NCBI RefSeq assembly: GCF_001441615.1
Contig: NZ_LAXJ01000020.1
Coordinates: 117,908 to 181,907 of the forward strand
Origin: Roseovarius atlanticus
GTDB lineage: Bacteria; Pseudomonadota; Alphaproteobacteria; Rhodobacterales; Rhodobacteraceae
DNA: 64,000 nucleotides
Reading direction: 5' to 3'
Made by a program: the position numbers and the translations under genes. This document shows, one piece after another, positions 52,238 to 61,507 of this stretch. Position 1 is the first letter of the stretch; every line of letters starts with the position of its first letter. The notes beneath the pieces are model-generated. The model made no database searches, was not told where the DNA came from, and was given only the letters and a program-made list of their open reading frames with translations.

Positions 52238-55167
52238 TCCGCCGCCGGAAGGATGCGGCGGGCCTGCGCGGCCTGCGCCGCGTAGTCCTCCTGCCAGTCG
52301 GTCGGCCCGTTGGATGGGCTGACCTGCACCGCCGTCACCTTGAACTCCGGGCAGTTTGTGGCCCAGTCGGAGAAATCCGTGGTGATGACATTGGCCTGCG
52401 TGTCGGGGTGGTGAAAGGTGGTGTAGACCACACCCGGGCTGACCCGATCGGTGATCTTGGCGCGCAGGGCGGTCTCGCCCGACCGGCTGGCCAGTTTGAC
52501 CCAGTCGCCTTCGTTCACGCCCCGGTTCTCGGCGTCGTGGGGGTGGATTTCCAGCACGTCGGCCTCGTGCCAGATGGTGTTCTCCGTGCGCCGGGTCTGG
52601 GCGCCCACGTTGTACTGCGACAGGATGCGCCCGGTCGTCAGCAGCAGTGGAAAGCGCGGGCCGGTCTTTTCATCGGTCGCCACGTACTCGGTGATAATGA
52701 ACTTGCCCTTGCCGCGCATGAAGCTGTCCACGTGCATCAGCGGCGTGCCGTCTGGATGTTCCTCGTTGCAGGGCCATTGGACGCTGCCCTTGGTTTCCAG
52801 CAGGGCATAATCCACCCCGGCGAAAGAGGGCGTGGTGGCCGCGATCTCCTCCATGATGCGGGCGGGATGGGTATAGGTCCATTCCGCACGCCCGGATTTC
52901 TTCAGCATCGCGTTGGCCAGCAGCTGCGTCACCTCCCAGTCGGCATAACCGTTCAGCGGTTTCATCACTTCGCGCACACGGTTGATGCGGCGCTCGGCAT
53001 TGGTGAAGGTGCCGTCCTTTTCCAGGAAGGTGGAGCCTGGCAGAAACACATGCGCGTAGTTGGCCGTCTCGTTCAGGAAGAGGTCATGCACGATGACGCA
53101 TTCCATCGCCGCAAGGCCCGCCGCGACATGCTTGGTATCAGGGTCAGATTGCAGGATGTCCTCGCCCTGACAGTAGAGGCCCTTGAAGGTGCCGTCGACC
53201 GCGCAGTCCAGCATGTTGGGGATACGCAGGCCCGGCTCGGGGTCGATCTCGGTGCCCCAGAGCGCCTCGAACATCTCGCGCACGTCGGCGTTCTTGACGT
53301 GGCGATAGCCCGGCAGTTCGTGCGGGAACGAGCCCATGTCGCAGGCGCCCTGCACATTGTTCTGCCCGCGCAGCGGGTTTACGCCCACGCCGCGCCGGCC
53401 AAGGTTGCCGGTCAGCATGGCGAGGTTGGCGATTCCCATCACGGTGGTCGACCCCTGGCTGTGCTCGGTCACGCCGAGGCCGTAGTAGATCGAGCCGTTG
53501 CCGCCCGTGGCATAGAGATGCGCCGCGGCGCGCAACGCCTGCGGATCGACGCCGGTCAGCAGCGCGGTCGCCTCGGGGCTGTGGCGCGGGTCCGACACGA
53601 AGGCGGCGTATTCCTGGAACTCTTCCCAGTCGCAGCGACTGCGGATGAAGTCCTCGTCCATCAGCCCTTCGGTCACGATCACATGCGCCAGCGCCGTGAC
53701 CACGGCGACGTTGGTGCCGGGCCGCAGGGGCAGGTGATGCGCGGCCTCTATATGGGCTGATCTCACCAAGTCGATCCGGCGCGGGTCAATCACGATCAGC
53801 TTGGCCCCCTGGCGCAGGCGCTTTTTCATGCGGCTGGCAAAGACGGGGTGGCCGTCGGTAGGGTTGGCACCGATGACGAAGATCACGTCGGTGTCTTCGA
53901 CGCTGTCGAAATCCTGGGTGCCGGCGGAGGTGCCGAAGGTCTGGCCCAGCCCGTAGCCGGTGGGCGAATGGCAGACGCGGGCGCAGGTGTCGGTATTGTT
54001 GTTGCCAAAGACCGAGCGCGCCAGTTTCTGCACCAGGTAGGTTTCCTCGTTGGTGCAGCGGCTGGAGGTGATGACGCCGATGGATTTCTTGCCGTAGGTC
54101 TCTTGCAAACCCAGCATTTTCGACGCGGCAAAGTCCAGCGCCTCGTCCCAGCCGACCTCGCGCCAGGGCTCGTCCACCCGGTCGCGGATCATCGGGTTCA
54201 GAATGCGGTCGCTGTGATGGGCATACCCATAGGCAAAGCGCCCCTTGACGCAGGAATGGCCCCGGTTCGCCTTGCCGTGCTTGTAGGGCACCATGCGGAC
54301 CAGCTCATCGCCCTGCATCTCGGCCTTGAAGGAACAGCCGACGCCGCAATAGGCGCAGGTGGTCACGACCGAGCGGTTGGGCGTGCCGATCTCGATCACC
54401 GATTTCTCCTGAAGCGTCGCGGTGGGGCAGGCCTGCACGCAGGCGCCGCAGCTGACGCAATCCGAGGCGAGGAAATCGTCCTCGGCCGTGCCGGCGCTGA
54501 CACGGGACTCGAACCCACGCCCCTCGATCGTCAGGGCAAAGGTGCCCTGAACCTCTTCGCAGGCGCGCACACAGCGGTTACAGACGATGCACTTGCTGGG
54601 ATCATAGCTGAAATAGGGGTTCGACGTGTCCGCCGGGATGTACTCGGGATTGCCCTTGTCGCCCTCGGAGACCCGGGCCCGGGTGTCGCCCTGCGCCAGC
54701 GTGCCGCCCTTGGCGTCATAGTGGTTGCGCCCGGCCTCGTAGCGCTGGTCGCGCAGGCCCACGGCGCCGGCCATGTCCTGCAACTCGCAATCGCCATTGG
54801 CCGAGCAGGTCAGGCAATCGAGCGGGTGGTCGGAGATATAAAGCTCCATCACCCCGGTGCGGATCTTGCGCACTTTCTTCGACTGCGTGTGCACGGCCAT
54901 GCCGGGTGCAACGGGCGTGGTGCAAGAGGCGGGCGTGCCGCGCCGGCCTTCGATCTCGACCACGCAGAGGCGGCAGGAACCGAACGCGTCAAGGCTGTCA
55001 GTGGCACAAAGCTTGGGCACCTGGATGCCCACCTCGGCCGCCGCGCGCATCACGCTGGTGCCTTCGGGCACGGTCACCTCGAAGCCGTCGATTGTCAGGG
55101 TCACGGGCTCGCCCGTCTTGGCGGGGGTGCCCATGTCGCGGTCGTCGGGAATTATCAGGTCTTTCAT
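52234..55167 (-). CDS. fdsA: Formate dehydrogenase catalytic alpha subunit FdsA
   Basis: FdsA oxidises formate to CO2 at a Mo-bis-MGD centre and passes electrons to FdsB/FdsG in the cytoplasm. The 977-residue protein has an N-terminal [2Fe-2S] domain (CATDSLDAFGSCRLC), a His/Cys cluster motif (DHPLDCLTCSANGDCELQ), two ferredoxin-type [4Fe-4S] motifs (CIVCNRCVRACE, CVSCGACVQACP), and a further [4Fe-4S] motif (CAYCGVGCSF). The Mo ligand is Cys399 in RVCHSPTGYGL, not selenocysteine. The start at 55167 begins MKDLIIPDDRDMG; the frame from 55380 is an extension into fdsB. Confidence 0.97.
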   Translation of the reverse strand: MKDLIIPDDRDMGTPAKTGEPVTLTIDGFEVTVPEGTSVMRAAAEVGIQVPKLCATDSLDAFGSCRLCVVEIEGRRGTPASCTTPVAPGMAVHTQSKKVRKIRTGVMELYISDHPLDCLTCSANGDCELQDMAGAVGLRDQRYEAGRNHYDAKGGTLAQGDTRARVSEGDKGNPEYIPADTSNPYFSYDPSKCIVCNRCVRACEEVQGTFALTIEGRGFESRVSAGTAEDDFLASDCVSCGACVQACPTATLQEKSVIEIGTPNRSVVTTCAYCGVGCSFKAEMQGDELVRMVPYKHGKANRGHSCVKGRFAYGYAHHSDRILNPMIRDRVDEPWREVGWDEALDFAASKMLGLQETYGKKSIGVITSSRCTNEETYLVQKLARSVFGNNNTDTCARVCHSPTGYGLGQTFGTSAGTQDFDSVEDTDVIFVIGANPTDGHPVFASRMKKRLRQGAKLIVIDPRRIDLVRSAHIEAAHHLPLRPGTNVAVVTALAHVIVTEGLMDEDFIRSRCDWEEFQEYAAFVSDPRHSPEATALLTGVDPQALRAAAHLYATGGNGSIYYGLGVTEHSQGSTTVMGIANLAMLTGNLGRRGVGVNPLRGQNNVQGACDMGSFPHELPGYRHVKNADVREMFEALWGTEIDPEPGLRIPNMLDCAVDGTFKGLYCQGEDILQSDPDTKHVAAGLAAMECVIVHDLFLNETANYAHVFLPGSTFLEKDGTFTNAERRINRVREVMKPLNGYADWEVTQLLANAMLKKSGRAEWTYTHPARIMEEIAATTPSFAGVDYALLETKGSVQWPCNEEHPDGTPLMHVDSFMRGKGKFIITEYVATDEKTGPRFPLLLTTGRILSQYNVGAQTRRTENTIWHEADVLEIHPHDAENRGVNEGDWVKLASRSGETALRAKITDRVSPGVVYTTFHHPDTQANVITTDFSDWATNCPEFKVTAVQVSPSNGPTDWQEDYAAQAAQARRILPAAE

Positions 55168-56672
55168 TCTGCGGCCTCCTTGGTGGTCGAGAATTCGTCG
55201 GGAAAGTGGGTGAGCGCAGACATGACAGGATAGGGCGTGAAGCCGCCCAGAGCACAAAGCGACCCGTCGGTCATCGTCTCGCAAAGATCGGTGAGGATGG
55301 TCACGGCGTCGGCATCGCCGCGCGCGATGCGGTCGATGGTTTCCACCCCGCGCACCGCGCCGATCCGACAGGGGGTGCATTTGCCGCAGCTTTCCACCGC
55401 GCAGAATTCCATTGCGAAACGCGCCATGCCCAGCATGTCAGCGGTGTCGTCGAACACTACCAGCCCTGCATGGCCAATGAGCCCGCCCTCGGCGCCGAAT
55501 TCCTCGTAGCCCATCGGCGCGTCGAATTTCGACCGCGGCATGTAGGCCCCCAGAGGCCCGCCGACCTGCACCGCCTTGAACGGGCGGCCGGTGGCGGTAC
55601 CGCCGGCAAGATCGTCGATCACTTCGCCCAAGGTCACGCCGAAGCCGGTCTCGAACAGGCCGCCGCGCGCCACGTTGCCCGCGATCTGAAGCGTGATGGT
55701 GCCGCGCGACTTGCCGATGCCGAAGCTGGCGTGATGCTCGGCGCCTTTCTCGAAGATCACCGGCACGGTGGCCAGGCTGATGACGTTGTTGACCACGGTC
55801 GGCCGGCCCAGGAACCCTTCGAGGGCCGGGAGCGGCGGCTTGGCGCGGACAACCCCGCGCTTGCCTTCGAGCGAGTTCAGCAGGGACGTTTCCTCGCCGC
55901 AGACATAGGCGCCCGCGCCCTTGCGGATCTCCATGTCAAAGCTGTGCGGCGAGCCGAGGATATTCTCGCCGAGCACCCCCTCGGCGCGGGCGATTTCGAC
56001 CGCGCGGGTCATCACCGCGATGGCATCGGGGTATTCGGAGCGCAGATAAACATATCCCTTGGTGGCGCCGACACCCAGTCCGGCGATGGCCATGCCCTCG
56101 ATCAGGGTGAAGGGGTCGCCCTCCATGATCATGCGGTCGGCGAAGGTGCCGCTGTCGCCCTCGTCGGCATTGCAGACAATGTATTTCTGCGGCGCGTCGG
56201 AGTCGTGCACGGTCTGCCACTTGATCCCCGTCGGGAACCCAGCGCCGCCCCGGCCACGCAGGCCGGACGTCTTGACCTCGTCCACGATCTGCTGGCCGGT
56301 CATCGTCAGTGCCCGCTTCAGTCCGGCAAGGCCGCCATGTGCTTCGTAGTCGTCCATTGAGAGCGGGTCGATCACGCCGACGCGGGCGAAGGTCAGCCGG
56401 GTCTGGCGCTTCATCCAGTCGAGATCGTCCACCGGGCCGAGCGCCTTGGCGCTGCTGCCATCGAGAATGGCCGCCGCATCCACAGGCGTCGCGGGGCCAA
56501 AGCCGTGGCGGATGCCATCGATCTCGACCTCGACAAGCGGTTCCAGCCAGATCATGCCACGGGTCCCGGTGCGGATGACCTGCGCCTCGGGGGCGGCCTC
56601 TTGCAACGCCGCCACAACCTCTTCGGCGCCAAGCGCCTTGGCGGCGCTGTCCATGGGAACATAGACCTTCAT
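55164..56672 (-). CDS. fdsB: Formate dehydrogenase NADH-binding beta subunit FdsB
   Basis: FdsB is the NuoF-like subunit that holds FMN and a [4Fe-4S] cluster and reduces NAD+. The 502-residue product has an N-terminal thioredoxin-like extension (about 1-85). The FMN/NAD region follows (GLRGRGGAGFPTGIKW, CNADEGDSGTFADR, GAGAYVCGEETSLLNSLEG). The C-terminal cluster motif is ESCGKCTPCRIGA. The start at 56672 overlaps the fdsG stop, and its stop overlaps the fdsA start, so the three catalytic subunits are coupled. Confidence 0.97.
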   Translation of the reverse strand: MKVYVPMDSAAKALGAEEVVAALQEAAPEAQVIRTGTRGMIWLEPLVEVEIDGIRHGFGPATPVDAAAILDGSSAKALGPVDDLDWMKRQTRLTFARVGVIDPLSMDDYEAHGGLAGLKRALTMTGQQIVDEVKTSGLRGRGGAGFPTGIKWQTVHDSDAPQKYIVCNADEGDSGTFADRMIMEGDPFTLIEGMAIAGLGVGATKGYVYLRSEYPDAIAVMTRAVEIARAEGVLGENILGSPHSFDMEIRKGAGAYVCGEETSLLNSLEGKRGVVRAKPPLPALEGFLGRPTVVNNVISLATVPVIFEKGAEHHASFGIGKSRGTITLQIAGNVARGGLFETGFGVTLGEVIDDLAGGTATGRPFKAVQVGGPLGAYMPRSKFDAPMGYEEFGAEGGLIGHAGLVVFDDTADMLGMARFAMEFCAVESCGKCTPCRIGAVRGVETIDRIARGDADAVTILTDLCETMTDGSLCALGGFTPYPVMSALTHFPDEFSTTKEAAE

Positions 56673-57145
56673 GCGCCCGCCTCCGCCAGCAGCGCATCCA
56701 TGCGTCTGCGGTCCACGCGGCCCACGCAGCGGTCGTCCATCATCGCGGCCGGGCCGCAGGCGCACAGTCCAAGACAATAGACCGGCTCGACCGTGACCGC
56801 GCCGTTGATCGTGGTGCCGTGCCAGTCCAGCCCCAGCTTTGCCAGCGTCTCTTCGGCCAGCGCGTTGCCGCCCATCGCCTGGCAGGCCTCGGCGCGGCAG
56901 ATCTTCAGAACATGCTTGCCGGCAGGGGCCTCGCGAAAATCGTGGTAGAAGCTGATGACACCGTGCAACTCGGCCTTGGTGATGTTGAGCCGATCCGCGA
57001 TCATCTGCATGGCAGGCCGCGGAATGTGGCCGAAGCTCTCCTGCAACGCGTGCAGCATCGGCAGCAACGGACCTTCCAGATCGGCATTCGACTCGATAAG
57101 CGCGGCGATCTCGTCTTCGGTGGGTGTGGGGGCGGCTGATTGCAT
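56669..57145 (-). CDS. fdsG: Formate dehydrogenase gamma subunit FdsG
   Basis: FdsG is the NuoE-like [2Fe-2S] subunit of the soluble NAD-dependent formate dehydrogenase. The 158-residue protein has a helical first half (MLHALQESFGHIPRPAMQMIADRLNITKAELHGVISFYHDF). Four cluster cysteines follow, in CRAEACQAMGG and CLGLCACGPAAM. The frame is open far upstream, but the ATG at 57145 gives the normal length. It is the first gene of the fds operon. Confidence 0.96.
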   Translation of the reverse strand: MQSAAPTPTEDEIAALIESNADLEGPLLPMLHALQESFGHIPRPAMQMIADRLNITKAELHGVISFYHDFREAPAGKHVLKICRAEACQAMGGNALAEETLAKLGLDWHGTTINGAVTVEPVYCLGLCACGPAAMMDDRCVGRVDRRRMDALLAEAGA

Positions 57146-57211
57146 GGGCTGACCTCCTGCGTCCAATGGCTTCAAGCAGACAGAAGGTGCGGGCCGACGA
57201 CAATATCGCAG

Positions 57212-57225
57212 ATCGGTCGACCGAT
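57212..57225. promoter_or_regulatory. Palindrome upstream of fdsG, candidate LysR operator
   Basis: ATCGGTCGACCGAT is a perfect 14-bp palindrome, 66 bp before the fdsG start and 12 bp after the LysR gene ends. Its position fits an operator for the adjacent LysR-type regulator acting on the fds operon. Binding is inferred. Confidence 0.45.
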
Positions 57226-57237
57226 AGGGATAGGCTA

Positions 57238-58125
57238 TCAATCCGCTTTCGACAGCTTCCTCGCGGTCCGCAGAAGGGCATCCAGAACAGGGGTATGCGG
57301 CTCGCGGAACGGGGCCACGAGGCCGACCGCGTGAGACGGCTCGCGGCCCGTCAGAGGCACGACGGTCAGCGGCTTTCCGGCCACGAGGAAGCGCGCCAGT
57401 TCCTCGGGCAGCACGGTCAGGTAGCCGCCGGATTCGACATTGGCCACGAGAACGATCGTGGAATTGGATTCGATACATGTCTTGGGCGAGACGTTGGCCG
57501 CGGAGAAATTCCTGTTGATAATCCGCCGGTTCTGCATGTCCGGCGTCAGCAGGCAGAGCTTTTCGCCCGACAGCTCCTCCCACGCCACGTCTTGCCGGTT
57601 CGCAAAGGGGGAATCGCTCGTGCACACGAGCATGTATCGCTCCTCGTAGAGCGGCTCGGTGATGACACGCCCCATCGGCTCGTTGTCGAGATAGGAAATG
57701 CCCGCATCGACCTCGAGATTGTCGAGCATCGACATGATCTCGATCGATGTGCGCGACAGTATGGTAAAATGCACTTTCGGATGCCTGGCATTGAAGCGCT
57801 GACACAGCCGCGCCGCCACCGTCAGGGCCGTCGGAATGACGGCGATGCGCAACTGCCCCGACAAGCCATCGCGCTTGACCCGCATTTCCTCGCGCAGCTG
57901 CCGCGTGTCGCCGACGATCTTTCTGGCCCAGTCCAGCGCGGTCTGACCTTCCGGCGTCAGCCCGCCAAACCGCGATCCGCGAAAGATCAGTTGCACGCCA
58001 AGCTGATCCTCCAGCGTCTTGATCCCGTTCGACAAGGTCGGCTGGGTGATGCCCAGACCGGCGGCCGCGCGACCGAAATGGCCCTCTTTGGCCACGGCGA
58101 TGAACATTTCGAGCTTGTCAATCAT
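57238..58125 (-). CDS. LysR-family transcriptional regulator, probable fds regulator
   Basis: A 295-residue LysR-type regulator. The N-terminal winged helix reads MIDKLEMFIAVAKEGHFGRAAAGLGITQPTLSNGIKTLEDQLGVQLIFRGSRF, followed by a linker helix. A periplasmic-binding-protein-like effector domain covers about 90-290. It lies directly upstream of fdsG in the same direction, with a palindrome between. By analogy with FdsR-type regulators it probably controls formate dehydrogenase; the effector is unknown. Confidence 0.88.
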   Translation of the reverse strand: MIDKLEMFIAVAKEGHFGRAAAGLGITQPTLSNGIKTLEDQLGVQLIFRGSRFGGLTPEGQTALDWARKIVGDTRQLREEMRVKRDGLSGQLRIAVIPTALTVAARLCQRFNARHPKVHFTILSRTSIEIMSMLDNLEVDAGISYLDNEPMGRVITEPLYEERYMLVCTSDSPFANRQDVAWEELSGEKLCLLTPDMQNRRIINRNFSAANVSPKTCIESNSTIVLVANVESGGYLTVLPEELARFLVAGKPLTVVPLTGREPSHAVGLVAPFREPHTPVLDALLRTARKLSKAD

Positions 58126-58230
58126 GTGCGTAAAGCAAATCGAAACCGGCAGTCCTGATAGATTTCTTGAATGATCTGTCTTTTCCCGGGCGCGGCTTTC
58201 TCGACACCGTGGCCAGATGCAGTGGCTTCG

Positions 58231-59385
58231 TCATTCCGGTTCTTCCGCTTTTTGGCCCCACAGACGGGCAAGAACGGCCTTTCGAACCGCCTCGGCAAGC
58301 GTGCCGAGGATCAGCCCGATCAGCGGGTTGCCCAGAAGCGTCGTGAGCGCGGTGATCGCGATGACAGGCCTGCACGACGGCTTTGCATCGAAAAGCCGGC
58401 GATTGGCGGCAAGCTCGACCGCGGCAATTAGCAACAAGGCCCCCAGCGTTGCAGACGGGATCGCCAACAAAGCCATGTGCCGCAGGTCTTGCGGCAGCAG
58501 CGCCACCAGCAAAAGCGCGGCCCCCAGCATAACCGGTGCGCCCCCGCTGCGTGCGCCGAAGCGGTGATGCGCCGTCACGCCTCCGGCCCCGTGACACATC
58601 GGCAAGGCTCCGAACGGGGACAGGGCCAGGTTGGCGGCACCCGAGGTCAGGCACAGGCGCTTGGGCGTCACCCGCGCTGCGCGTGCGCCATAACTGTCCT
58701 GCGCCACGAGCGCGGTCAGGAAAACGGCGTTCGTCAGGGTCAGGGCCAATTGCGGCAGGGCGAGGTCGGCAATGGCGATACGCATATCTTCAAGGTCTGG
58801 AACCGGCGCCAGCCAGCCCAGAGCCGCAGCGCCCGACAGATCGGGGAGGGCCTCGTGGCCGACGAAATGGCCCGCCGCCACGCCGAAACCCAGCGTCATG
58901 AATGCCGCATGTGTCCCCAGCCGCAATGCTGCAGCCGCAAGCCCGAGGGACAGCAGACCGATCAGCGGCTGCCCGGCCATCAGCCCGAGTGATATCCAGG
59001 CCAGCCCCAGGCCCAGCCCGAGCTGAAGCCCGGTCAGCACCGATTGCGGCACCAGCCGCGCGATCCGGTCTATGACGCCCGTTCCCCCCAGCAAAAGCAG
59101 CGCCGCACCGATCAGCATCCCGCTCAGCGCGATGGACGCGGGCGAGATCTCGGCCACCAGCGACACGGCCACGATGGCCTTCATCGGCTGGACAGGGACC
59201 GGCAGGCGGTAGATCAGGCCGGTGACGATGTAGAACAGGCCGAAGCCCAGCAGCACCTGTGTCGCCGACAGCCCCACAAGGGCGATGGCCCCGATCGTCA
59301 GCGGCAGCAGCGTGCCCAGATCTCCCAGGGCCCCGTTCACTTCGCGCAGGTCAAAGCGAAACCGATCTGACGCGCGCGGGCTCAT
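58231..59385 (-). CDS. MOT1-type molybdate/sulfate transporter
   Basis: A 384-residue polytopic membrane protein with about 10-12 helices, resembling the SulP-related MOT1 molybdate transporters. The two family motifs are present as FDLREVNGALGDLGTLLPLTI near the N-terminus and SPFGALPMCHGAGGVTAHHRFGARSG in the middle. Sulfate is an alternative substrate. Location between the fds regulator and a molbindin gene favours molybdate. It is divergent from mop, with which it shares a 111-bp promoter region. Confidence 0.85.
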   Translation of the reverse strand: MSPRASDRFRFDLREVNGALGDLGTLLPLTIGAIALVGLSATQVLLGFGLFYIVTGLIYRLPVPVQPMKAIVAVSLVAEISPASIALSGMLIGAALLLLGGTGVIDRIARLVPQSVLTGLQLGLGLGLAWISLGLMAGQPLIGLLSLGLAAAALRLGTHAAFMTLGFGVAAGHFVGHEALPDLSGAAALGWLAPVPDLEDMRIAIADLALPQLALTLTNAVFLTALVAQDSYGARAARVTPKRLCLTSGAANLALSPFGALPMCHGAGGVTAHHRFGARSGGAPVMLGAALLLVALLPQDLRHMALLAIPSATLGALLLIAAVELAANRRLFDAKPSCRPVIAITALTTLLGNPLIGLILGTLAEAVRKAVLARLWGQKAEEPE

Positions 59386-59496
59386 CGCAATTCCTCCGCG
59401 TTTCCCACGCGACGCGAAATCAATCCTAAAGAGTTGAAATCGCGGTTGTTGACCATACCGTGTACAAGGAAACCAAAATTACAGGAGACACCCGCC

Positions 59497-59706
59497 ATGA
59501 AACTCAGCGCACGCAACAAGATGCCCGGAACCGTGACCGCCATCGACAAAGGCGCGGTCAACGCCATGGTGCTGATCGACCTTGGCGGCGACACCACCGT
59601 GACGGCGATGATCACCAATGCGTCGGTCGAGGAGTTGGGGCTGGAGGTCGGCAAGACGGCCTACGCAATCGTCAAGGCGTCGGACGTGATCGTCGGGTCC
59701 GACTGA
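59497..59706 (+). CDS. mop: Molybdenum-binding protein Mop (molbindin)
   Basis: Mop is a small cytoplasmic molybdate-binding protein that stores or buffers molybdate as a hexamer. The 69-residue product is a single TOBE/Mop domain: MKLSARNKMPGTVTAIDKGAVNAMVLIDLGGDTTVTAMITNASVEELGL, ending AYAIVKASDVIVGSD. The ATG at 59497 has AGGAGA eight bases upstream; the frame opens at 59434 with unrelated sequence. Its last 46 bp overlap the 3' end of the convergent ABC ATPase gene. Confidence 0.96.
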   Translation: MKLSARNKMPGTVTAIDKGAVNAMVLIDLGGDTTVTAMITNASVEELGLEVGKTAYAIVKASDVIVGSD

Positions 59707-60485
59707 AGGTGAAGGGACGGCAGGCAGACCTTGCGGCCTGACCCGGTGGTCTCGATGGTCACGGGGATGCCGTAGACCGTGCTCAGGTTGTGCGCGGTCA
59801 GCACCTCGCTGGCCGGGCCATCCGCCATAATCCGGCCCTGGTGCATCAGCAGGACGCGGGCATTGAGCGCGAAGGCCTGGTCGGGGTCATGGGTCGACAG
59901 GATGATCCCGCGCCGCTCAGGCGACGCGCCCTGCGCCAGCCCGGAGATCCGCGCCAGCACCTGCGCCTGGTTCCCGAAGTCGAGGCTTGCGGTGGGTTCG
60001 TCCATCACGATCAGCGGCGTGTCCTGCGCCAGCGCCCGCGCGATCAGGACAAGCTGCCGCTGACCGCCGGACAGGCGCGAATAGTCGCGCGCGGCAAGGT
60101 CGCCGATCCCAAGCTGGTCCATGGCCTTTTGTGCCGCATCACGATCCGCCTTGCCCGGTTGGGCAAATGGCCCCAGACGCGCGGTGCGCCCCATTAGGAC
60201 GACTTCCTGCGCCTCGAACGGGAAGGGCGGTGCATGGGCTTGCGGGACATAGGCGATGCGCCGGGCGATCTCGGCGCGGCGCTGTGCGGTGATCCGGGTG
60301 TCCCCAAGCCGCACCTCACCGGCCAGCGGCGGCAGCAGACCCAGGAGGGTGCGGAAAAGCGTGGTCTTTCCACATCCATTAGGGCCGAGCAGGCAAAGGA
60401 TGTCTCCGGCCTGAACCGACAGGCTCAGATCCGCGCCCACCTGCATGCGCCCGTAGCCGATGGCAAGCTCCCGCGCCTGCAGCAT
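59661..60485 (-). CDS. ABC transporter ATP-binding protein, FecE/BtuD type
   Basis: This is the ATPase of a FecCD-type importer. The 274-residue protein has Walker A GPNGCGKTT, the Q-loop AYVPQAHAPPFPF, the signature LSGGQRQLVLIARALAQ, Walker B LIVMDEPTASLD and the switch STHDPDQAF. The start at 60485 overlaps the permease stop (TGATG); an ATG at 60494 is also possible. The C-terminal region overlaps mop on the other strand by 46 bp. Substrate is not evident from the ATPase; the neighbourhood suggests molybdate or a related oxyanion. Confidence 0.93.
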   Translation of the reverse strand: MLQARELAIGYGRMQVGADLSLSVQAGDILCLLGPNGCGKTTLFRTLLGLLPPLAGEVRLGDTRITAQRRAEIARRIAYVPQAHAPPFPFEAQEVVLMGRTARLGPFAQPGKADRDAAQKAMDQLGIGDLAARDYSRLSGGQRQLVLIARALAQDTPLIVMDEPTASLDFGNQAQVLARISGLAQGASPERRGIILSTHDPDQAFALNARVLLMHQGRIMADGPASEVLTAHNLSTVYGIPVTIETTGSGRKVCLPSLHLQSDPTITSDALTIA

Positions 60486-61507
60486 CACGACCATCCCCGC
60501 CGGCCACGGGCCAGCAACCACACGAAGAAGGGCGCGCCGATCACCGCGGTGAGGATACCCAACGGCACCTCGGCATGCGCCATCGTCCGGGCGGCGGTGT
60601 CCACGATCAGAAGATAGCCCGCGCCGATCAGCACGGAAGCGGGCAGGAGCCGGCCAAAGCCGGGGCCGACGATCATCCGCGCGATATGCGGGATCACCAG
60701 CCCGACCCAGCCCACCACGCCGGCCAGCGCCGTGACGCTTGCGGTGATCAGCGTGGCGGCGGCAATCACCAGGAACCGCGTCCGCCCGGCCTCGACCCCC
60801 AGCGCGCGCGCCTCCTCGTCGCCGAGGCTGAGGACGTTGATCCGCCAGCGCAGAAGGGCCAGCGGCACGAGTCCGATCAGCACCATGGGCAGCGCGGGCA
60901 GGATATCCTCTGTGGTGATCGCGGCGAGCGAGCCCAGAAGCCAGAAGGTGATCGCCGGCAGCTGGTCGTAGGGGTCGGCCATCACCTTCAGGAGTGACGT
61001 CGCGGCCCCGGCCAGCGCGCCGATCACCACGCCGATCAGCACCAGCGTCAGTGTCCGGTCGGTGTTGCGCACCATCGACGCCACCAGCGTCACGATGCCC
61101 ACCGCTGCCATGCCGCCGACAAAGGCCGACGCCTGGATCGCCGCCACCGGCAGCGACAGGAATATCCCGGCAACCGCGCCAAGCCCGGCACCGGCGGACA
61201 CGCCCAGGATATCCGGCGACACCAGCGGGTTGCGGAAAAGCGCCTGATAGCTGGCCCCCGCCGCCGCCAACGCCGCGCCGACAAGCAGCGCCGCCGCGAC
61301 GCGCGGCAGGCGGATGTTCCACACCACGATTTCAGCCTGGCCATCGCCCCGGCCAACAAGCGCAGCGAGAGTCTGGCCCGGGGACAGACCATAGGGCCCG
61401 ATCATCACCGCACCGAAGGCCAGCACGGCCACGCACAGAGCCATCCCGCCGGTCAACGTCAGGCCGGGCTTCGAGCCCCTCAGTTCGGCTGTCGTCCCTC
61501 GGCCCAT
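60485..61507 (-). CDS. FecCD-family ABC transporter permease
   Basis: A 340-residue polytopic permease with about ten membrane helices, of the class used for siderophores, cobalamin, haem and, in Haemophilus MolBCA, molybdate. The family motifs are SPDILGVSAGAGLGAVAG near the third helix, the coupling-loop GDEEARALGVEAGRTRF, and GVVGWVGLVIPHIARMI. It overlaps the end of the binding-protein gene by 28 bp and the ATPase gene by one base. Substrate assignment rests on context. Confidence 0.92.
   Translation of the reverse strand: MGRGTTAELRGSKPGLTLTGGMALCVAVLAFGAVMIGPYGLSPGQTLAALVGRGDGQAEIVVWNIRLPRVAAALLVGAALAAAGASYQALFRNPLVSPDILGVSAGAGLGAVAGIFLSLPVAAIQASAFVGGMAAVGIVTLVASMVRNTDRTLTLVLIGVVIGALAGAATSLLKVMADPYDQLPAITFWLLGSLAAITTEDILPALPMVLIGLVPLALLRWRINVLSLGDEEARALGVEAGRTRFLVIAAATLITASVTALAGVVGWVGLVIPHIARMIVGPGFGRLLPASVLIGAGYLLIVDTAARTMAHAEVPLGILTAVIGAPFFVWLLARGRRGWS

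Noticed and set aside
53965..53980. Selenocysteine at the formate dehydrogenase Mo site
   Set aside because: The codon is TGC (Cys399) within RVCHSPTG; no in-frame TGA is present.
53848..55233. A 461-codon forward ORF opposite fdsA
   Set aside because: The reverse strand encodes all expected FdsA cofactor motifs, and the ORF reflects high-GC codon bias.
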